A DNA stretch of 64,000 nt. It comes from Phalacrocorax aristotelis (lineage: Eukaryota; Chordata; Aves; Suliformes; Phalacrocoracidae). Location: positions 43,110,512 to 43,174,511 of the forward strand of contig NC_134281.1 of assembly GCF_949628215.1 (NCBI RefSeq), in the 5' to 3' direction. The position numbers were made by a program, and so were the translations under genes. How positions within the stretch are numbered: position 1 is the stretch's first letter; each line of letters begins with the position of its first letter. Shown one piece after another: positions 38,901-49,974 of this stretch. Below the pieces are notes generated by a model. The model was not told the origin of the DNA. It did no database searches and saw nothing but the letters and a program-made list of their open reading frames with translations.

Positions 38901-41900
38901 CACATACAAATGTCAACAGGATGCTGCAGCTCAGCCCTTATGACATTCACCTGGGAAATGACAGACATGGTTTCCAGATTATACTCCACAAGTCTTATCT
39001 AAAATACACCTGCTCAAATTAATTTTATATGCACTCAGACCTCCCACTTAACCAGATAATTATCACACACTTTCTGCCAAAGTAATCCTTAAAATAAGTT
39101 ATTTTGCCAAGGAATAAAAACCTAGGTGAAGGAGGGCAATAATCATGTTTAATGATTAGAACAGAAAAAAAATTGCTGCTTTTTCCATACCTCATGATAG
39201 TAGTCCATAATTCCTTGCAGTATCTTCTTCAGATTACTGGACTAATCGTTGTACATGAAATATAAGGTTACAGGCTTTTATTAAAATTCTTAATTTTGCT
39301 GAAATTAAATAATATTTATAATAAGATGTTTACATAGCAGCTCTACAAGAGGACCCTGTAACAACAGGGGAAGAGAAATATTGCAACAGAAAATCCCCAT
39401 GCAACACAATGCTGGAAGGCACTTAAACTACCAGCAGACAGTTCAATTTAATTTAAAATAACCTAAAAAGCCTGCACTTAGTTCTGTTGCTTTTGGACTG
39501 CTAGATACACTCAGGACAGACATGATATCCACGCCCACAAACTTTCACTAACTTCAGTTTTGAATACCTTTATTCTCCAGTTGTCACCAACATCATCTTT
39601 AATGCGATTTAGCCAAGATGCATCAAACCAAGCAACATCTCTGAAACAAAATTAAATTATTAAACATCAATAAGCACACAAATAAGATACCATATTCCCA
39701 GCATTAAATCATCAGATGTTTGACTCAGTGTCTAATGAGGCATGAATTCCTAGAGATTGCAAGTTATACCTATGTCATAGGAAATTTCCATCCTGATGGT
39801 TGAATTAAGACACCGCCTTCAAGGCCAGAAGAATTTCTGTACATGCTTGAATTAGCTACAGTTAGGAACACAAGGATGTGAAGGCCTTTGTCATGCTGAA
39901 TTTTTATACCTGACAAAGTGATCATAATGATGTAAAGAAACATCTTCTTTTGACTAGTGGTGATGTTAAGTTTGGTACCTACTCTTGTACATCCAGATTT
40001 TCCAACATTCGATACAATTCAAAGGCATTTACCAAGAAGAAAAAAAGAAAGGAAACCCACAACATTTTGAACTACTGGCATATCATGGGGTTTTTTATGT
40101 CTTTGGTTCCCCGGGCAGCATAATTCATGCTTTGCCAGCATAAACAAGGATGAGTTGCTGAGGAAGTTGTTTCCACACACTGAGCCGCCAAGCTCATAAT
40201 CACAGCGTATCTAACAATATCTTAAGTTTTACATCATACTGTTTACTCACTGGTCTCAAAGCACCTAATAAAACACAATTATTATCCCTACTTGCATATC
40301 AACCAACTTGGTTGTAAAAAAGTTTCCCCAAAGCCTGTGGCAGCCTAGTATGACAAACACATGGGAAGTGACCCTCAGTGAATCTTCACTAAGCAATGCT
40401 AAATCAATTTTTGCCACATCCCAGGAAAAGGGAAAGCTCTGTCATTACACAGCACATTTAAAACCTTTTGAAGCAGACGGGGTTTTCTGAATGGCAGGTT
40501 TATTTGGGAGGTGAAGGAGGGGGGTTGTTCTGGGTTTTTTGGGGGTGGTAGTGTTCATTGTAAGTAATTTATTAATAATCAAAAATATAGTTTGAGCAGG
40601 AGATGGTAACTCAGACTTCTTTATTATCTGAGCCAACAACAAAATTGCAATGATGACTTGTAGCATGATACTCTTTCAAATAAAAGACTCATGTTATAAC
40701 CCTCTGAAGTAACTTTAAAGTTCAAGACTAGTGTGTCACTCAACCCAGTACCATTTGTCATCACACCGATAAAACAGGAATGATTTTGCTTTTGATTAGC
40801 TTACTATTATTTTTAATAATAAGAAGTTTCATGATTCTTTTTTCCCCACACAAATGGTAAGTTATCATTTAAATCCTAGAACTTAAATCTAAATTAATTG
40901 AGTAATCCCATGAGGAAGAGAACACAAAGATGTGCCTTTTGAACTTTTAGTTCTTCATTAAAAAGAGGAACGTACTGCCTGAAGCATGAATACGCATGAA
41001 AATAGCGTTGATGGGAAAAGTGAAAAAGATATCATTCTTGCCCAATTTTCCTTAAGTATGAATTTAATAATGAAATATTAGAATATCTCATCGCCTTCTC
41101 TATTCTAGCACATTATTCAACTATTATATCATCCCAAACAACAATGAAGGTCTATTTTATCTTCTGCTATAAACTGTCTAAGTTTCTGTCTACTTTAACT
41201 ATACAAAAAACCTTTGGGTGGGAGAAAGCAACTGTGCTTGTCAAACAACAACCTCAAGAAATTAAATACCTCTTCTTCAGACTTAAGTATCAACTTACAT
41301 TTGGTGAAGCACCTGTGCCATGGCAACCCCATTAGTCAAGTCCTGAACATCTCTGCAAGGTGCGGCAGTATGGAACGTCTGCAACTAAAAGAGGAAAAAA
41401 CACTCAATTTCTCACTCAACAGACAGGTAGAGGAAATTAGTTACCACTTTCCTTTTCCTCTTTAAGGCAGAAGCATTTAGCAAGATGTCTTTCTACTGGA
41501 GGCAGCTGAAATCCTTTTTGAACTACGTAGATTTTAAGCCAAGCCAATTATCTCAATACTTGTGACTATTGATTATGACTAGTAACTTCATAAGTTAGTA
41601 TTACCACGCTTTACTTTTTCATGCTAGTCCTTCGACTGGAAATCAGATTATGGAATACTAACTTGAGAAACTAAAGTTATATTTATCCATATCTCAAATT
41701 ATGTTGGAGTGCTTAGTTCTGGACACATAACTTCCTAAACAGAAAATGGCATCAGAAGAACAGGCAAAAGTTGAAGTTTAAAAAAAAAAAAAATAATTGC
41801 AGTCTTCTACTACAAGCATTTAGTAATAGAAGTCATGACATCAATAGAGACCCCTGAAATTATGTGGCAGTTAAGAATACAAGGGAGAAAATTATGCAAA

Positions 41901-44900
41901 AACAGTGGAAAAAACAGTTGTCTGAGAGCTACCACACACTTTAAGGATATGAAGATAGCTGAAAAAGACTGAACCATTTCAAGTTCTGTGAGCTGGCAAT
42001 GTATTTCCTTGCAATTCAGGCATTCTAAAATTACTCTAAAGATGTTTCTATTTAAATATGCAACTTCAAAATGCTGCTATAAACCCAAGAAGCTTTACTA
42101 TAACCTGAAGTTATACATCTTTTTCTGGTAATTGTATTTTATTCATATATTATTCCTGGTATTTAATATATACATATTTTCCTGTTATTTTCCAAGCATC
42201 ACACTATGTAGTGTTTAAACACAGGGCTGGATGTAATTTACCCTGTCTACGTATTTCTGTCTAAAGATTAAGCAACAAAGGCCCAGATTTCACTCTCCTC
42301 CTCTATTACAAAACCAGATTACAGATGGAAGCATTTTATATTAAGTTGTCTGATCTAGTCTATATGAATTGTTATGAGCAATCTTTGCATTCTAACTAGT
42401 GCTTGTATCACGGCTATACAAACAAGATGCAACGCCCATCTTAAAGAATAAAATTTAATAGCTTTGCAGTTACCTTCTCCAAAAGCAACTCAACCTTCAA
42501 CATGTCTACGTCCTTACCAAACACTGCAGTAAATGCCCAACAGACAGCTCTATACGTAAGAGCCCCATCATCAACCTGATGTATAATACTAGCTTATTAC
42601 ACATCCATAGGCAGCTCTTCTGCTGCCTGCAATTCTGACTGCTTCATGTTCTAAGGCTTTATACACAGAGGCACCCTGGTCCTCAGATCACTCCACAGAC
42701 TGTCACAAGTGACTGCAAATTCTGCAAAATACTCCATCGGGCTCCAGGAGTTTGTGTCTTGGAGAACCCTGGAGCACAGACAGTACATTTCTATTTAACA
42801 GTCCTCAATGAAGTTTTCTTCCATGAACTTGTGCAGACTCTTCCCCAGTTGCCTTCTCTAGGAGTTCATCTGTATTGACCTTTACCATACCCATCTCCTC
42901 CCACTCTGTCTTTCCCATGATCAACAGTCCCCATCTACTCAGCCAATTCTCATTTGGAAGCTCTTCCATACTTCCCATGAGGATAGTAATTTTTTCTCTT
43001 CGTTTTGTTTTTCCTGCATTTAAGATCCGTAGGATGGGATTACCTCAAAGTTAAAAATATCTCTCTATTTGGGATATTGTATATTTTCTTAAACCATCCC
43101 AGGCTTATATCTAACATTTTGACAGAATTAGTATAATTACAATACTTTATTTCCCAAAAACCCAATCAGCTTGGAGCTAACTCCTCCAGGTGAGAGAGCT
43201 GTTTCCACATGCATGTCAGTTCATCACATGGTTACTCAGGAAAATAAAAGTTCATCGGCAATTCTTTTAAGTTCAGCCTTCTTTATGATGATGAATAAAA
43301 TAGAAAGGGGAAAGTTTTCTGTTAAAACTACTAAAAGGTGTATATGTAGAATAGAATGGAAACACAAATAGATTCTTATAATCCCTGTCCACTGCAAAAA
43401 TTGACTTCTTAAACCTATTACATTTACAATGTCCTGAACTACCTGTCCATCTGTGAGACTGCTTTCAGAAACATCCTGTGAAACAAAGCTTCCTCAGAGG
43501 TCACTGGTGAACGACCTTGCCAAGTGCATTTGGGAAATGGAGCTACTTGGAAAAGAGTGGTGGACAAGTACAGTTTCCAGCTGTGAGAATTTGAGGCAGT
43601 TGTTTGTCTATTCTGTGTTTATAAAGAGTGACCATATACTCTGAATATTTAATCACTTGCTTCACAGAGAGTCTGATCGAGCCAAGAAGAGAAAAATATG
43701 TAGAGCAAGTTTTTTCATTTGCTTTCCAATTAAAAAGGTATTTCTTAAATCCTGTATTACAGCAAATGAGAAGTCAGTAATCCCTGGTAGGTTACATAAA
43801 GGCTAAATAGAAGAACAGAAACTGAAGCAGCTGTGATTGACAGTGCTTGCTCCTAATAGTATAACAGCCTTAATGCCAACGCAAGAACAGGCACACACGC
43901 TGACAAGTCAAGACTCGGCATGCCAGAAAGCAGAGTTTTATGGTACGTTATCATGATGCTGCCATTTGGATATACCCCCTCGTAAACCAAAGAAACTGGG
44001 AAGTACAGGCCTACCATTTCACCCAAGCCTCTCCGAGCAGGTGAATAAAGCCTTAGAAAACCTTGTGACATACAACGCTGCTTGGTCTATGTATCGCCCA
44101 GAATAGAAACAGCTAATTTTAATTAAGCAAAAAGCAGGACGGAGAGTCTTAGTTTCTCCATGTATTTTAAAGTTACATAAGCACCTAGAAATTATAGGAG
44201 AGCAGTATTAATTTCAGGTTCTCTAAACACCATGCCGGCCCAATCATTCCCTCAAAACAGATTTTTACTGTACTTACAAAGCCAGTAAAGGTAATGGGCA
44301 TGGGGAAGAGGTTGGTAGAAGCAGCCATAGACTTCAGCACCGTGTAGTATTCCTAATCTTTTTTCAAATTTGATTGGTCTTACTACACGTAGCTTCAAGT
44401 ACATGCTGCTACTCATGATGAAGACTACTTCATGAATAGCTTAAATGCATCCTGCCACTTGCTGCTACGGGAGAAGCAAATATTTTTCTCTTGGACATAC
44501 GCTACTATGCTCACACTATACATAAAGAAATTTATTTCTATACCACATAACACTTAATGACTTTTCTCTGGATCTGCTGAAGACTCTACCTCCAAACAGC
44601 TGAATATTAAACAAGACTCTTCACAGTATCCAGTAGAAATCAACCCATTCAACTCTTGGGAAGGTATGCCCTCAATTTCATCCAGACAATGTAGAGTTGA
44701 GGTTCTCCATTTTAAACCCAGATTACACATACCAGGGACAGAAGTTTTATAGAGTTAGTCAAAGAGATTGTAACGTAACTATAAACATTCCCATTCTAAA
44801 TCCAAGAATATTAATAGAATAACTCAGGCACTGCCAAAGTTAACATTACCAATGCTGCCAGTGCTAAACAGGAGGAGTACATCTATTGTGGAAAAAGCTT

Positions 44901-47255
44901 TCTGTTTAAGATGTTACTATACATCTAGTCTCTAGCTTGGAGACAAAAACAGACGCAGCCTCAGAGCAGTACAGCACCAAAAGACAGTCAAGAAACACTG
45001 CTATCCAGGGGTGGAAAATATTAAGGTTCACTTCACATATACTAACCAGAGTTTGTCTTTCTGACTTAGAAAGTTGTTTCTGCAACAGACTTGAGTTCAA
45101 TCTTAACAGATATTACTTAAGTCAATTTTCCTTGGAAACTCATATATATTTCCCCTATAATAATTTAATCTAATTCCATTATGGTTTTCCTGTAACATCC
45201 TCAAAACTTTAAATTCAATGACACCTGGTTTACAGAACCAATAGATAACATTTTTATTTGCGTTGTCTCTTTCTTTTCTCGACAAAGCATGTTTTCTGAT
45301 ATGGAATTTGCTATAATAAAAAAATACAAGATCTGGCAGCAGTACACAAGAAAAGCACAAGCATCTCTATGCTATATAAATGACTAAATAAATTGAGAAA
45401 CATTTAGAACCACAGAGTTACAGAACCCTTTCCTCTTTGGATACACAGCACTTCAACCCAAATATGCTCAACTTCAGAAGGTCATTTTTTTTCTATTATT
45501 CAGTCTGAAGTTCAAGTTGAAAGGATGTCTAGTGTTAACAATCAGTTTCTACCAAGTTGTAAACAAGGTCTGAAAAATAGGGTGTTAAATCTAAAAACAT
45601 GCAGCTGGCAATGCATCTGCTGAGTGTTGTATACAAACCTTGAACACAGAGTTGGATGTTCATTTACATCAACGACACTACACAAAGCTCTTTCAGTTCA
45701 CAGCCAGTTAAAGTTCCATTAGCATTCCCTTTAAGATTCACGATGTAATTACAACTATGCACTGTGATGATACTAAAAATAAGAATTAGGCTTAGAATAT
45801 TTTAAGCAGGAATTGTAAGAATTATAAAAGAGTTCAGCACTGCTGACAGGATTTTGAGACACATTGTTTTATTTTACAAATTAATTATGATGGAGTTATT
45901 CTAACCTGACTCCTGTGAGGAAAATACAAAGTTAAAGAGCCCCCAAAAAAGAGAAAGAAAAGGATGTACAGATTAAATGACAAAAGATATCCAACTCCAG
46001 AGAGGGAAGCATAAGACAACTGAAGTTCTAAAGACCAACAAAACACTGGAAGCATACAAGGTCACTAAAAGTAAAATGGAGGGAGGATAAGAAAGGAGGA
46101 AATTGGTTTTCCGTGATTTACTGCAATATTTAACTCATTAAAACTTCTGTACTGTCATGTAGAAAGCAAAAGGAACACCTGCTCTGGTAACTGTTGCTAT
46201 CACTTTTGCCAGTTTTGTTCCTGGACCTTCACAATGCTTCTAAAACACTCCCTTCTTTCCCTGATTTACACTTCCCATAGGCAAAACACCTGCTGTTTCT
46301 AGGGAAGCCCTTCACACCAGGTAATTGCAGCCTTCCCTGACAAGATTTCATGCAAAATATCTATCTAGTAGAGCTCACTCTCACCAATAATATTGCACCT
46401 GCAAGAGCAGAATTACAGACAAGGATGCAGAAGAAACCTGGAAAGGACAAGGGATTAAAAAAAAAAAAAAAGCAAGTTTGACTGATGAACTGAACAAGCA
46501 TGCACTTCTTGGGCAGGCAACACCACACATTTAGGTGCACTCTGGCTGACGGTAGTGAATACTTCAACCAGCTGAAAGCTGGTATGAAACGTTCTGAGGT
46601 TTCTGCTCCTGTCAGCTCAAATTAACTGCATATGCTCGTTATTATTATTAATTACTGAGCAGTTTCCACACTGAAGCCACTGCTGGAGAACCACTACCTG
46701 GGCCTAGGGGAAACCCAAACGACCACATCTACACTTCAAGGGTGTTTGCAAGAACGTTTTACTCGTTGTAAGAGCACTCGTTTCTCCCGCAGGCCCCATT
46801 AAGCCATGGCTCCAACCCAGCCGCCTCCGGTTTTGCTCACTCGCCGCTCGGGCGGCTCTCCCACCCCTCATAGGAGCCCCGAGGAGCAGGCTGCCCGCCC
46901 CGGGGCCGGGAGGGAGGGACGGAGGCAGGGGGCCCGCACGCCCGCCCTCGGCCCCCGCCCGCCGCCGCACAGCTGACAGGCCCAGCGCGCCGCCGTCGGC
47001 CGCCACCTTCCCCCCGCCCGCCGCCCCCGTCCCCACAGCCCCGGTCCAGTAGGTGTGCGCCCCGGGGGCTGGCGGGAACAGCCCCCCTCCGCCGGGGAGG
47101 CCGCCCCTGCAGGAGCCCCCGGACACAAGGGGGAGGCGCCACCGGCGGGCCGGGGTGAGGCGGCGGGGCGGGGCTCGCGGGCAGGAGGGCCCCGCGCCAC
47201 TCACCCAGAGGATGAGGCTGTCGCAGAGCAGGGGGTCCGCCGGCTTCGCCTCCAT
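19625..47255 (-). CDS. HOOK1: Protein Hook homolog 1, complete, 22 coding exons
   Basis: Cytoplasmic dynein-dynactin activating adaptor, part of the FTS-Hook-FHIP complex that moves endosomal cargo on microtubules. Coding exons in gene order: 47205-47255, 41299-41384, 39568-39640, 39191-39241, 37584-37716, 35409-35476, 33508-33570, 32508-32591, 29537-29703, 28779-28919, 27293-27494, 26521-26631, 26187-26274, 26047-26107, 25290-25430, 24559-24646, 23693-23727, 23009-23091, 22494-22594, 22034-22135, 20880-20948, 19625-19783. They total 2157 nt, or 718 residues plus TAA, all in frame with GT-AG introns; human HOOK1 has 728 residues. Residues 1 to about 154 form the N-terminal calponin-homology-like Hook domain (start [32 protein letters not shown]). 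From about 170 to 645 the protein is heptad-rich coiled coil. The conserved tail begins at about 644 ([13 protein letters not shown]) and ends in TSD. The product is very close to the human protein and looks functional. Confidence 0.97.
24031..24057 (+). repeat. G-rich tract, potential G-quadruplex
   Basis: Four runs of 7, 6, 6 and 5 guanines, each separated by a single base, fit the G-quadruplex pattern. The tract lies in HOOK1 intron 16 on the template strand for HOOK1. Confidence 0.75.
24293..24310 (+). repeat. Second G-rich tract, potential G-quadruplex
   Basis: Runs of 5, 4, 3 and 3 guanines with one-base loops, about 240 bp from the first tract and in the same intron and strand. Confidence 0.65.
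33077..33100 (+). repeat. Perfect 12-bp tandem duplication
   Basis: Two adjacent identical copies of CCTTGATGTACC in HOOK1 intron 7. This is a small local duplication with no evident function. Confidence 0.8.
34320..34899 (+). mobile_element. Solo LTR of an endogenous retrovirus
   Basis: A roughly 580-bp LTR in HOOK1 intron 6, antisense to the gene. It starts with TG and ends with CA, with partly inverted termini (TGTC at the left, GACA at the right). A TATATAA box lies at 34584-34590 and an ATTAAA poly(A) signal at 34761-34766, as expected for a U3-R-U5 layout. No gag, pol or env sequence adjoins it, so it is most likely the product of LTR-LTR recombination. I could not see a clean target-site duplication. 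The sequence resembles a LTR family I recall as frequent in neoavian genomes; the exact family name needs a repeat library. Confidence 0.75.
35915..37115 (+). mobile_element. CR1 LINE, 5'-truncated, with decayed reverse-transcriptase end
   Basis: This non-LTR retrotransposon lies in HOOK1 intron 5, antisense to HOOK1. Translated pieces match the C-terminal half of the CR1 reverse-transcriptase polyprotein: [45 protein letters not shown] and [15 protein letters not shown]. The open frame is broken by shifts, and the metal-binding aspartates of the FADDTKL-type motif read FAANTKL here, so the copy is dead. The 3' part runs through the typical non-coding tail (GACTTGATGATCTTAAAGG) to an eroded ATTCT-rich end. 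The 5' boundary is approximate. A second CR1 fragment is nested inside it. Confidence 0.9.
36779..36886 (-). mobile_element. Short CR1 fragment nested in the larger CR1, opposite orientation
   Basis: A 108-bp insert that reads as the reverse complement of a CR1 3' end (ACAGAATCACATAATGG, GGTTGGAAGGGACCT, TCATCTTGTCCAACC). It interrupts the host CR1 exactly between two copies of TAAATT, at 36773-36778 and 36887-36892. Host CR1 sequence resumes after the second copy. The direct repeat marks the younger insertion. Confidence 0.85.
41778..41793 (+). repeat. Poly(A)/AT homopolymer tract
   Basis: A run of adenines in HOOK1 intron 1 with no recognisable retroposon body next to it. A similar run lies near 46457-46471. 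Confidence 0.6.
47205..47255 (-). other. HOOK1: First coding exon of HOOK1
   Basis: On the minus strand the ATG at 47255-47253 stands in a GCTGCC context inside the CpG island. It encodes 17 residues ending in CDSLILW, and the donor is TGG|GTGAGT. The next exon (41384-41299) continues in phase with [10 protein letters not shown], the expected continuation of the Hook domain. Intron 1 is about 5.8 kb, the longest in the gene. Confidence 0.93.
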
Positions 47256-47471
47256 GGCAGCCCCCGCCGCCCCCGCTCCGCGCGGCTGCGTAAGCACCCG
47301 CTGCACCGAGCGCGCTGACGCCCGGAACGACGCGCAGCTGACGTGAGGTGACGGAACACCCCCGCCCACGCCGCTCCCAGCGGTGCCCACCTCCGCGCGG
47401 GGGGTGCTGTCGGGACGAACACGTCAGCGCCCGCCCATGCCTTCAAACGCCGGGAGTGGTAGCGGGCGTGA

Positions 47472-47509
47472 CCAATCACAAGGGAGAAGGTGTGGCTGCT
47501 CGCGCCAAT
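47472..47509 (+). promoter_or_regulatory. Paired CCAAT boxes (candidate NF-Y sites)
   Basis: CCAAT at 47472-47476 (in ACCAATCACA) and at 47505-47509 (in GCCAATCG), 33 bp apart and about 220-255 bp upstream of the HOOK1 ATG. Twin CCAAT boxes at about three helical turns are a known arrangement for NF-Y in housekeeping and divergent promoters. Confidence 0.5.
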
Positions 47510-48200
47510 CGCTGGCGACGGGTGGGGAGGTGCCGCCCAACACCTCCCTCCCCTGCGGCCCGCGCCACTCCGCGCGGGCTCCGGCGCGGCGGGCCCCGGG
47601 GCGGGTCCCCGCCGTGGGGGAAGCGGGGGTCGGGGAGCCGGCGGGCGCAGCCCCTGCTCTCCCGCCCCGCGTCCCCGCCGCCTCCCGGTCGTCACTATCA
47701 CCGTCATTGCCGGGGTGGGCGGGGGGGCCGCGGCGCGAGGAGGTGCTGTGCCGGCGTCGCTGTGCCCCGGGTGTCGGCGGGTCAGTGTACCTGCACCAGC
47801 CACAGGTGGTGCTTTCAGAGCAGGATACGGAGCTGCTCAAAAACTACCATTGTTAAATGAGGCAAAAATACCAATTCCTTCTGCGGAGGCGAAGGCCGGA
47901 AAGCGCCTGAGCACGAGGCCGCTGAGCAGCTGCTTCAGCCCTTCCGCGGGAGGAGGGGCAGCGTGTGCCCCTCCCGCAGCGCCGCGGGGACTGAGGAGGG
48001 CTACGGCAGTTCTATCTCCTAATTTGTATCATTTATACCGTCATTTCTTCCTCTCCGCGGCCCCGGAGGCCGTTGCCGGTCCGGCGTGTCGCGGGGGGCG
48101 GAGGAGGCCGGGCCGCGGGAGGGGGCCGGCGGCGCCGCGGCCGGCGCAGGACGGCGCGCGCACAGGCTGGCACCGCGCACGTGCACGTTCTTTCCGTCTT

Positions 48201-49320
48201 GCGTGTTTCACTACGTGGTATCCGAACTGTGGGAGCGCTTTTCGTGTTTGATCTTTTTGTTCCAGAGGAAAAGCCACACCAAAATTCTTTCACTTGCTTT
48301 CCTCTGCTGTATTTGTTCCAAGAGGAGACTGATCAGATCCTGGGCGTGCCTGGTGCAGGATTTTGTCTTCTCTAATATCCTGCCTCAGACACTTCAGCAA
48401 AAAGTCTAAGTACCTTACACTAAGAAGAGGCGATTACTCTGTCCCTCTGCTGTTTCAGCACGAGAACTTCAGCAACTCTTTTCTCCAGCAGCCTCTTTTA
48501 CTAATTGATTTGAACCATTAATTTTTGTTAGCTGATTCTTTTTTATGAAGAGTCTTACATTGCCTGTTGTTACTGGGATGTGCAGGATGGCGTTAAACAC
48601 ATCAGGGTTTACATCAGCCTAAGAGTGGACTGAATAACTTGAATAGTGGCTGTTACAGGCACCATATGGTCCTCTTTTTTGCCTATTCTACCTTAAGATG
48701 CATGCTTTAATTTTCTGTTACTGATTCTACTTTGACTCACAAAGATTAAAATTGTGGTGGATGACATGGGCAGTGTTTACGTGACTATTTCCCCCCATGG
48801 TGCTGTCCAGAATTGATAAAGGCTTGAGAGTGGACTTGGATTTCTGGAAACCCTTTGACTGTTTCCTTCACCAAAGGCTCTTAAAGAGATTTGGTTGCCA
48901 TGGAAGATTATGAGAAATCCTTATTAAAAATAGAATAAGGAATAAAAGGTTTTTACAGTAAAATCCTACAGTTAGGTGCTAGAATTTGTACTGATGAGCA
49001 TGCTTATTTTAGTTTTCTAATATTTTTACTCTTTTATAATTTCTACTAGCTTTTGTTAATTTTTCTTTTACCCCTCTTCATTTGCTTACTCTTTCTCCTT
49101 TCTAGTATTTTACGTCCTTCCCCTCTCAGGAACTATCACACTCTAGCCTCTGTCACTTCCTACCAGCCTTTACCCAGTTTCCTACAACCAATTTCATAGA
49201 GACATATAATTCAGTATTTCAGTTGCTTGATTTCATGCACTTTCTCTGCAGATTTGACCTCTCAGGCACTTGCTTTCTTTATACAATTTCTATAGGCAAC
49301 TCCTTTTTTCCTGGGGTTAC
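48201..49320. other. Non-coding DNA flanking the HOOK1 CpG island
   Basis: Base composition falls to AT-rich within a few hundred bases of the island. I see no exon with protein similarity. A plus-strand divergent non-coding RNA starting in the island is possible but has no direct sequence support beyond the promoter elements. Confidence 0.45.
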
Positions 49321-49325
49321 GCTAC

Positions 49326-49960
49326 CTAAGCCAGGGAGCGGTAAAAGCTAGCTGCTTTCCAGGGAACATGGAGCCAAGAGCGAGAGCGCAGCCAGCGGGG
49401 CAGGGGCTTCACCAGCCAGGGCCCCGTCCCACAGTATCCGAGCAGGGGAGGTGCAGAGATGTTCAACCCTGAGTTCAAACGGTCAGGCAAGTTCGTGGTG
49501 ATGAGGCAAGTACAAGGTAAAGCCTGGAAGGCCAACCGCTGGTCAGGGTCAGGCCCAGCGAGGTTAACCAGAGTCAGGCACAGTCCCATGATCACTGGGC
49601 GGTTCTGAGGTCAAGCTGGGCATTCAGTCCACAGGTCACAGTCCAGATCAGCGGAGTCCATGGCCAGGCCCAGGCATGACTGTGGCTCTGCCAAAGGCCT
49701 AGGGCTGAGCTTAAATAGAGTGGTCCATGGGCAGAGGGTGTGGATGGAGGCAGCAGGTGAGGCCATTAAGCTCCATTCATGCACTCAGGGCCCGGACAAC
49801 ATACTCTGTTTCTGTCGGGTCATCTTTCATACATGCAAAAACTATGGCAGAGAGCAGTTTTCCACTAGAGGGCTATACAGTGCAGACAGGAGGGAAGGGT
49901 GGAGTGTCATCAGACCCGGCCAAAGCCTAGTACCCCAGTTTCAGGGTTGTTCCTCATTCA
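49326..49960. repeat. Unclassified repeat-like block rich in GGTCAGG motifs
   Basis: This stretch is more GC-rich than its surroundings and repeats variants of GTCAGG and AGTCCA many times (for example TGGTCAGGGTCAGGCCCAG, GAGTCAGGCACAGTCC, CACAGGTCACAGTCCAG). This looks like a degenerate tandem array or an old mobile-element segment. I cannot assign it to a named family. Open frames across it on both strands look like by-products of the composition. Confidence 0.4.
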
Positions 49961-49974
49961 AAAGAATCTAGGAA

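Larger units (their letters stand above)
35409..41384 (-). other. HOOK1: HOOK1 exons 2-6: remainder of the Hook domain
   Basis: Exons at 41299-41384, 39568-39640, 39191-39241, 37584-37716 and 35409-35476 encode residues 18-154. Recognisable pieces are [37 protein letters not shown] and [11 protein letters not shown]. This globular domain binds the dynein light intermediate chain in Hook proteins (established for the family). Introns here are 0.3-2.2 kb, and intron 5 hosts a CR1 element. Confidence 0.93.
46790..48200. promoter_or_regulatory. HOOK1: CpG-island promoter of HOOK1, possibly bidirectional
   Basis: About 1.4 kb of dense GC and CpG in an otherwise AT-rich region, covering HOOK1 exon 1. 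A GC box (GGGGCGGGG) lies at 47165-47173. Upstream of the HOOK1 start are a CRE-like TGACGTGA (47339-47346), an ACGTCA half-site (47421-47426) and two CCAAT boxes (47472-47476 and 47505-47509) 33 bp apart. I see no TATA box near the start codon. This is typical of a broadly expressed gene. The paired CCAAT boxes read in plus orientation, which would also suit a divergent transcript. The long GC-rich open frames here are composition effects. Confidence 0.85.

Noticed and set aside
46704-47390. 228-codon minus-strand open frame across HOOK1 exon 1
   Set aside because: Only the 17 codons of HOOK1 exon 1 inside it are real. The rest is 5' flank and intron 1 kept open by the very high GC content, and the conserved protein continues through a GT donor into exon 2.
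47490-48251. 253-codon plus-strand open frame upstream of HOOK1
   Set aside because: Composition is Gly, Ala, Arg and Pro repeats typical of CpG-island DNA, several overlapping frames are equally open, and there is no domain.
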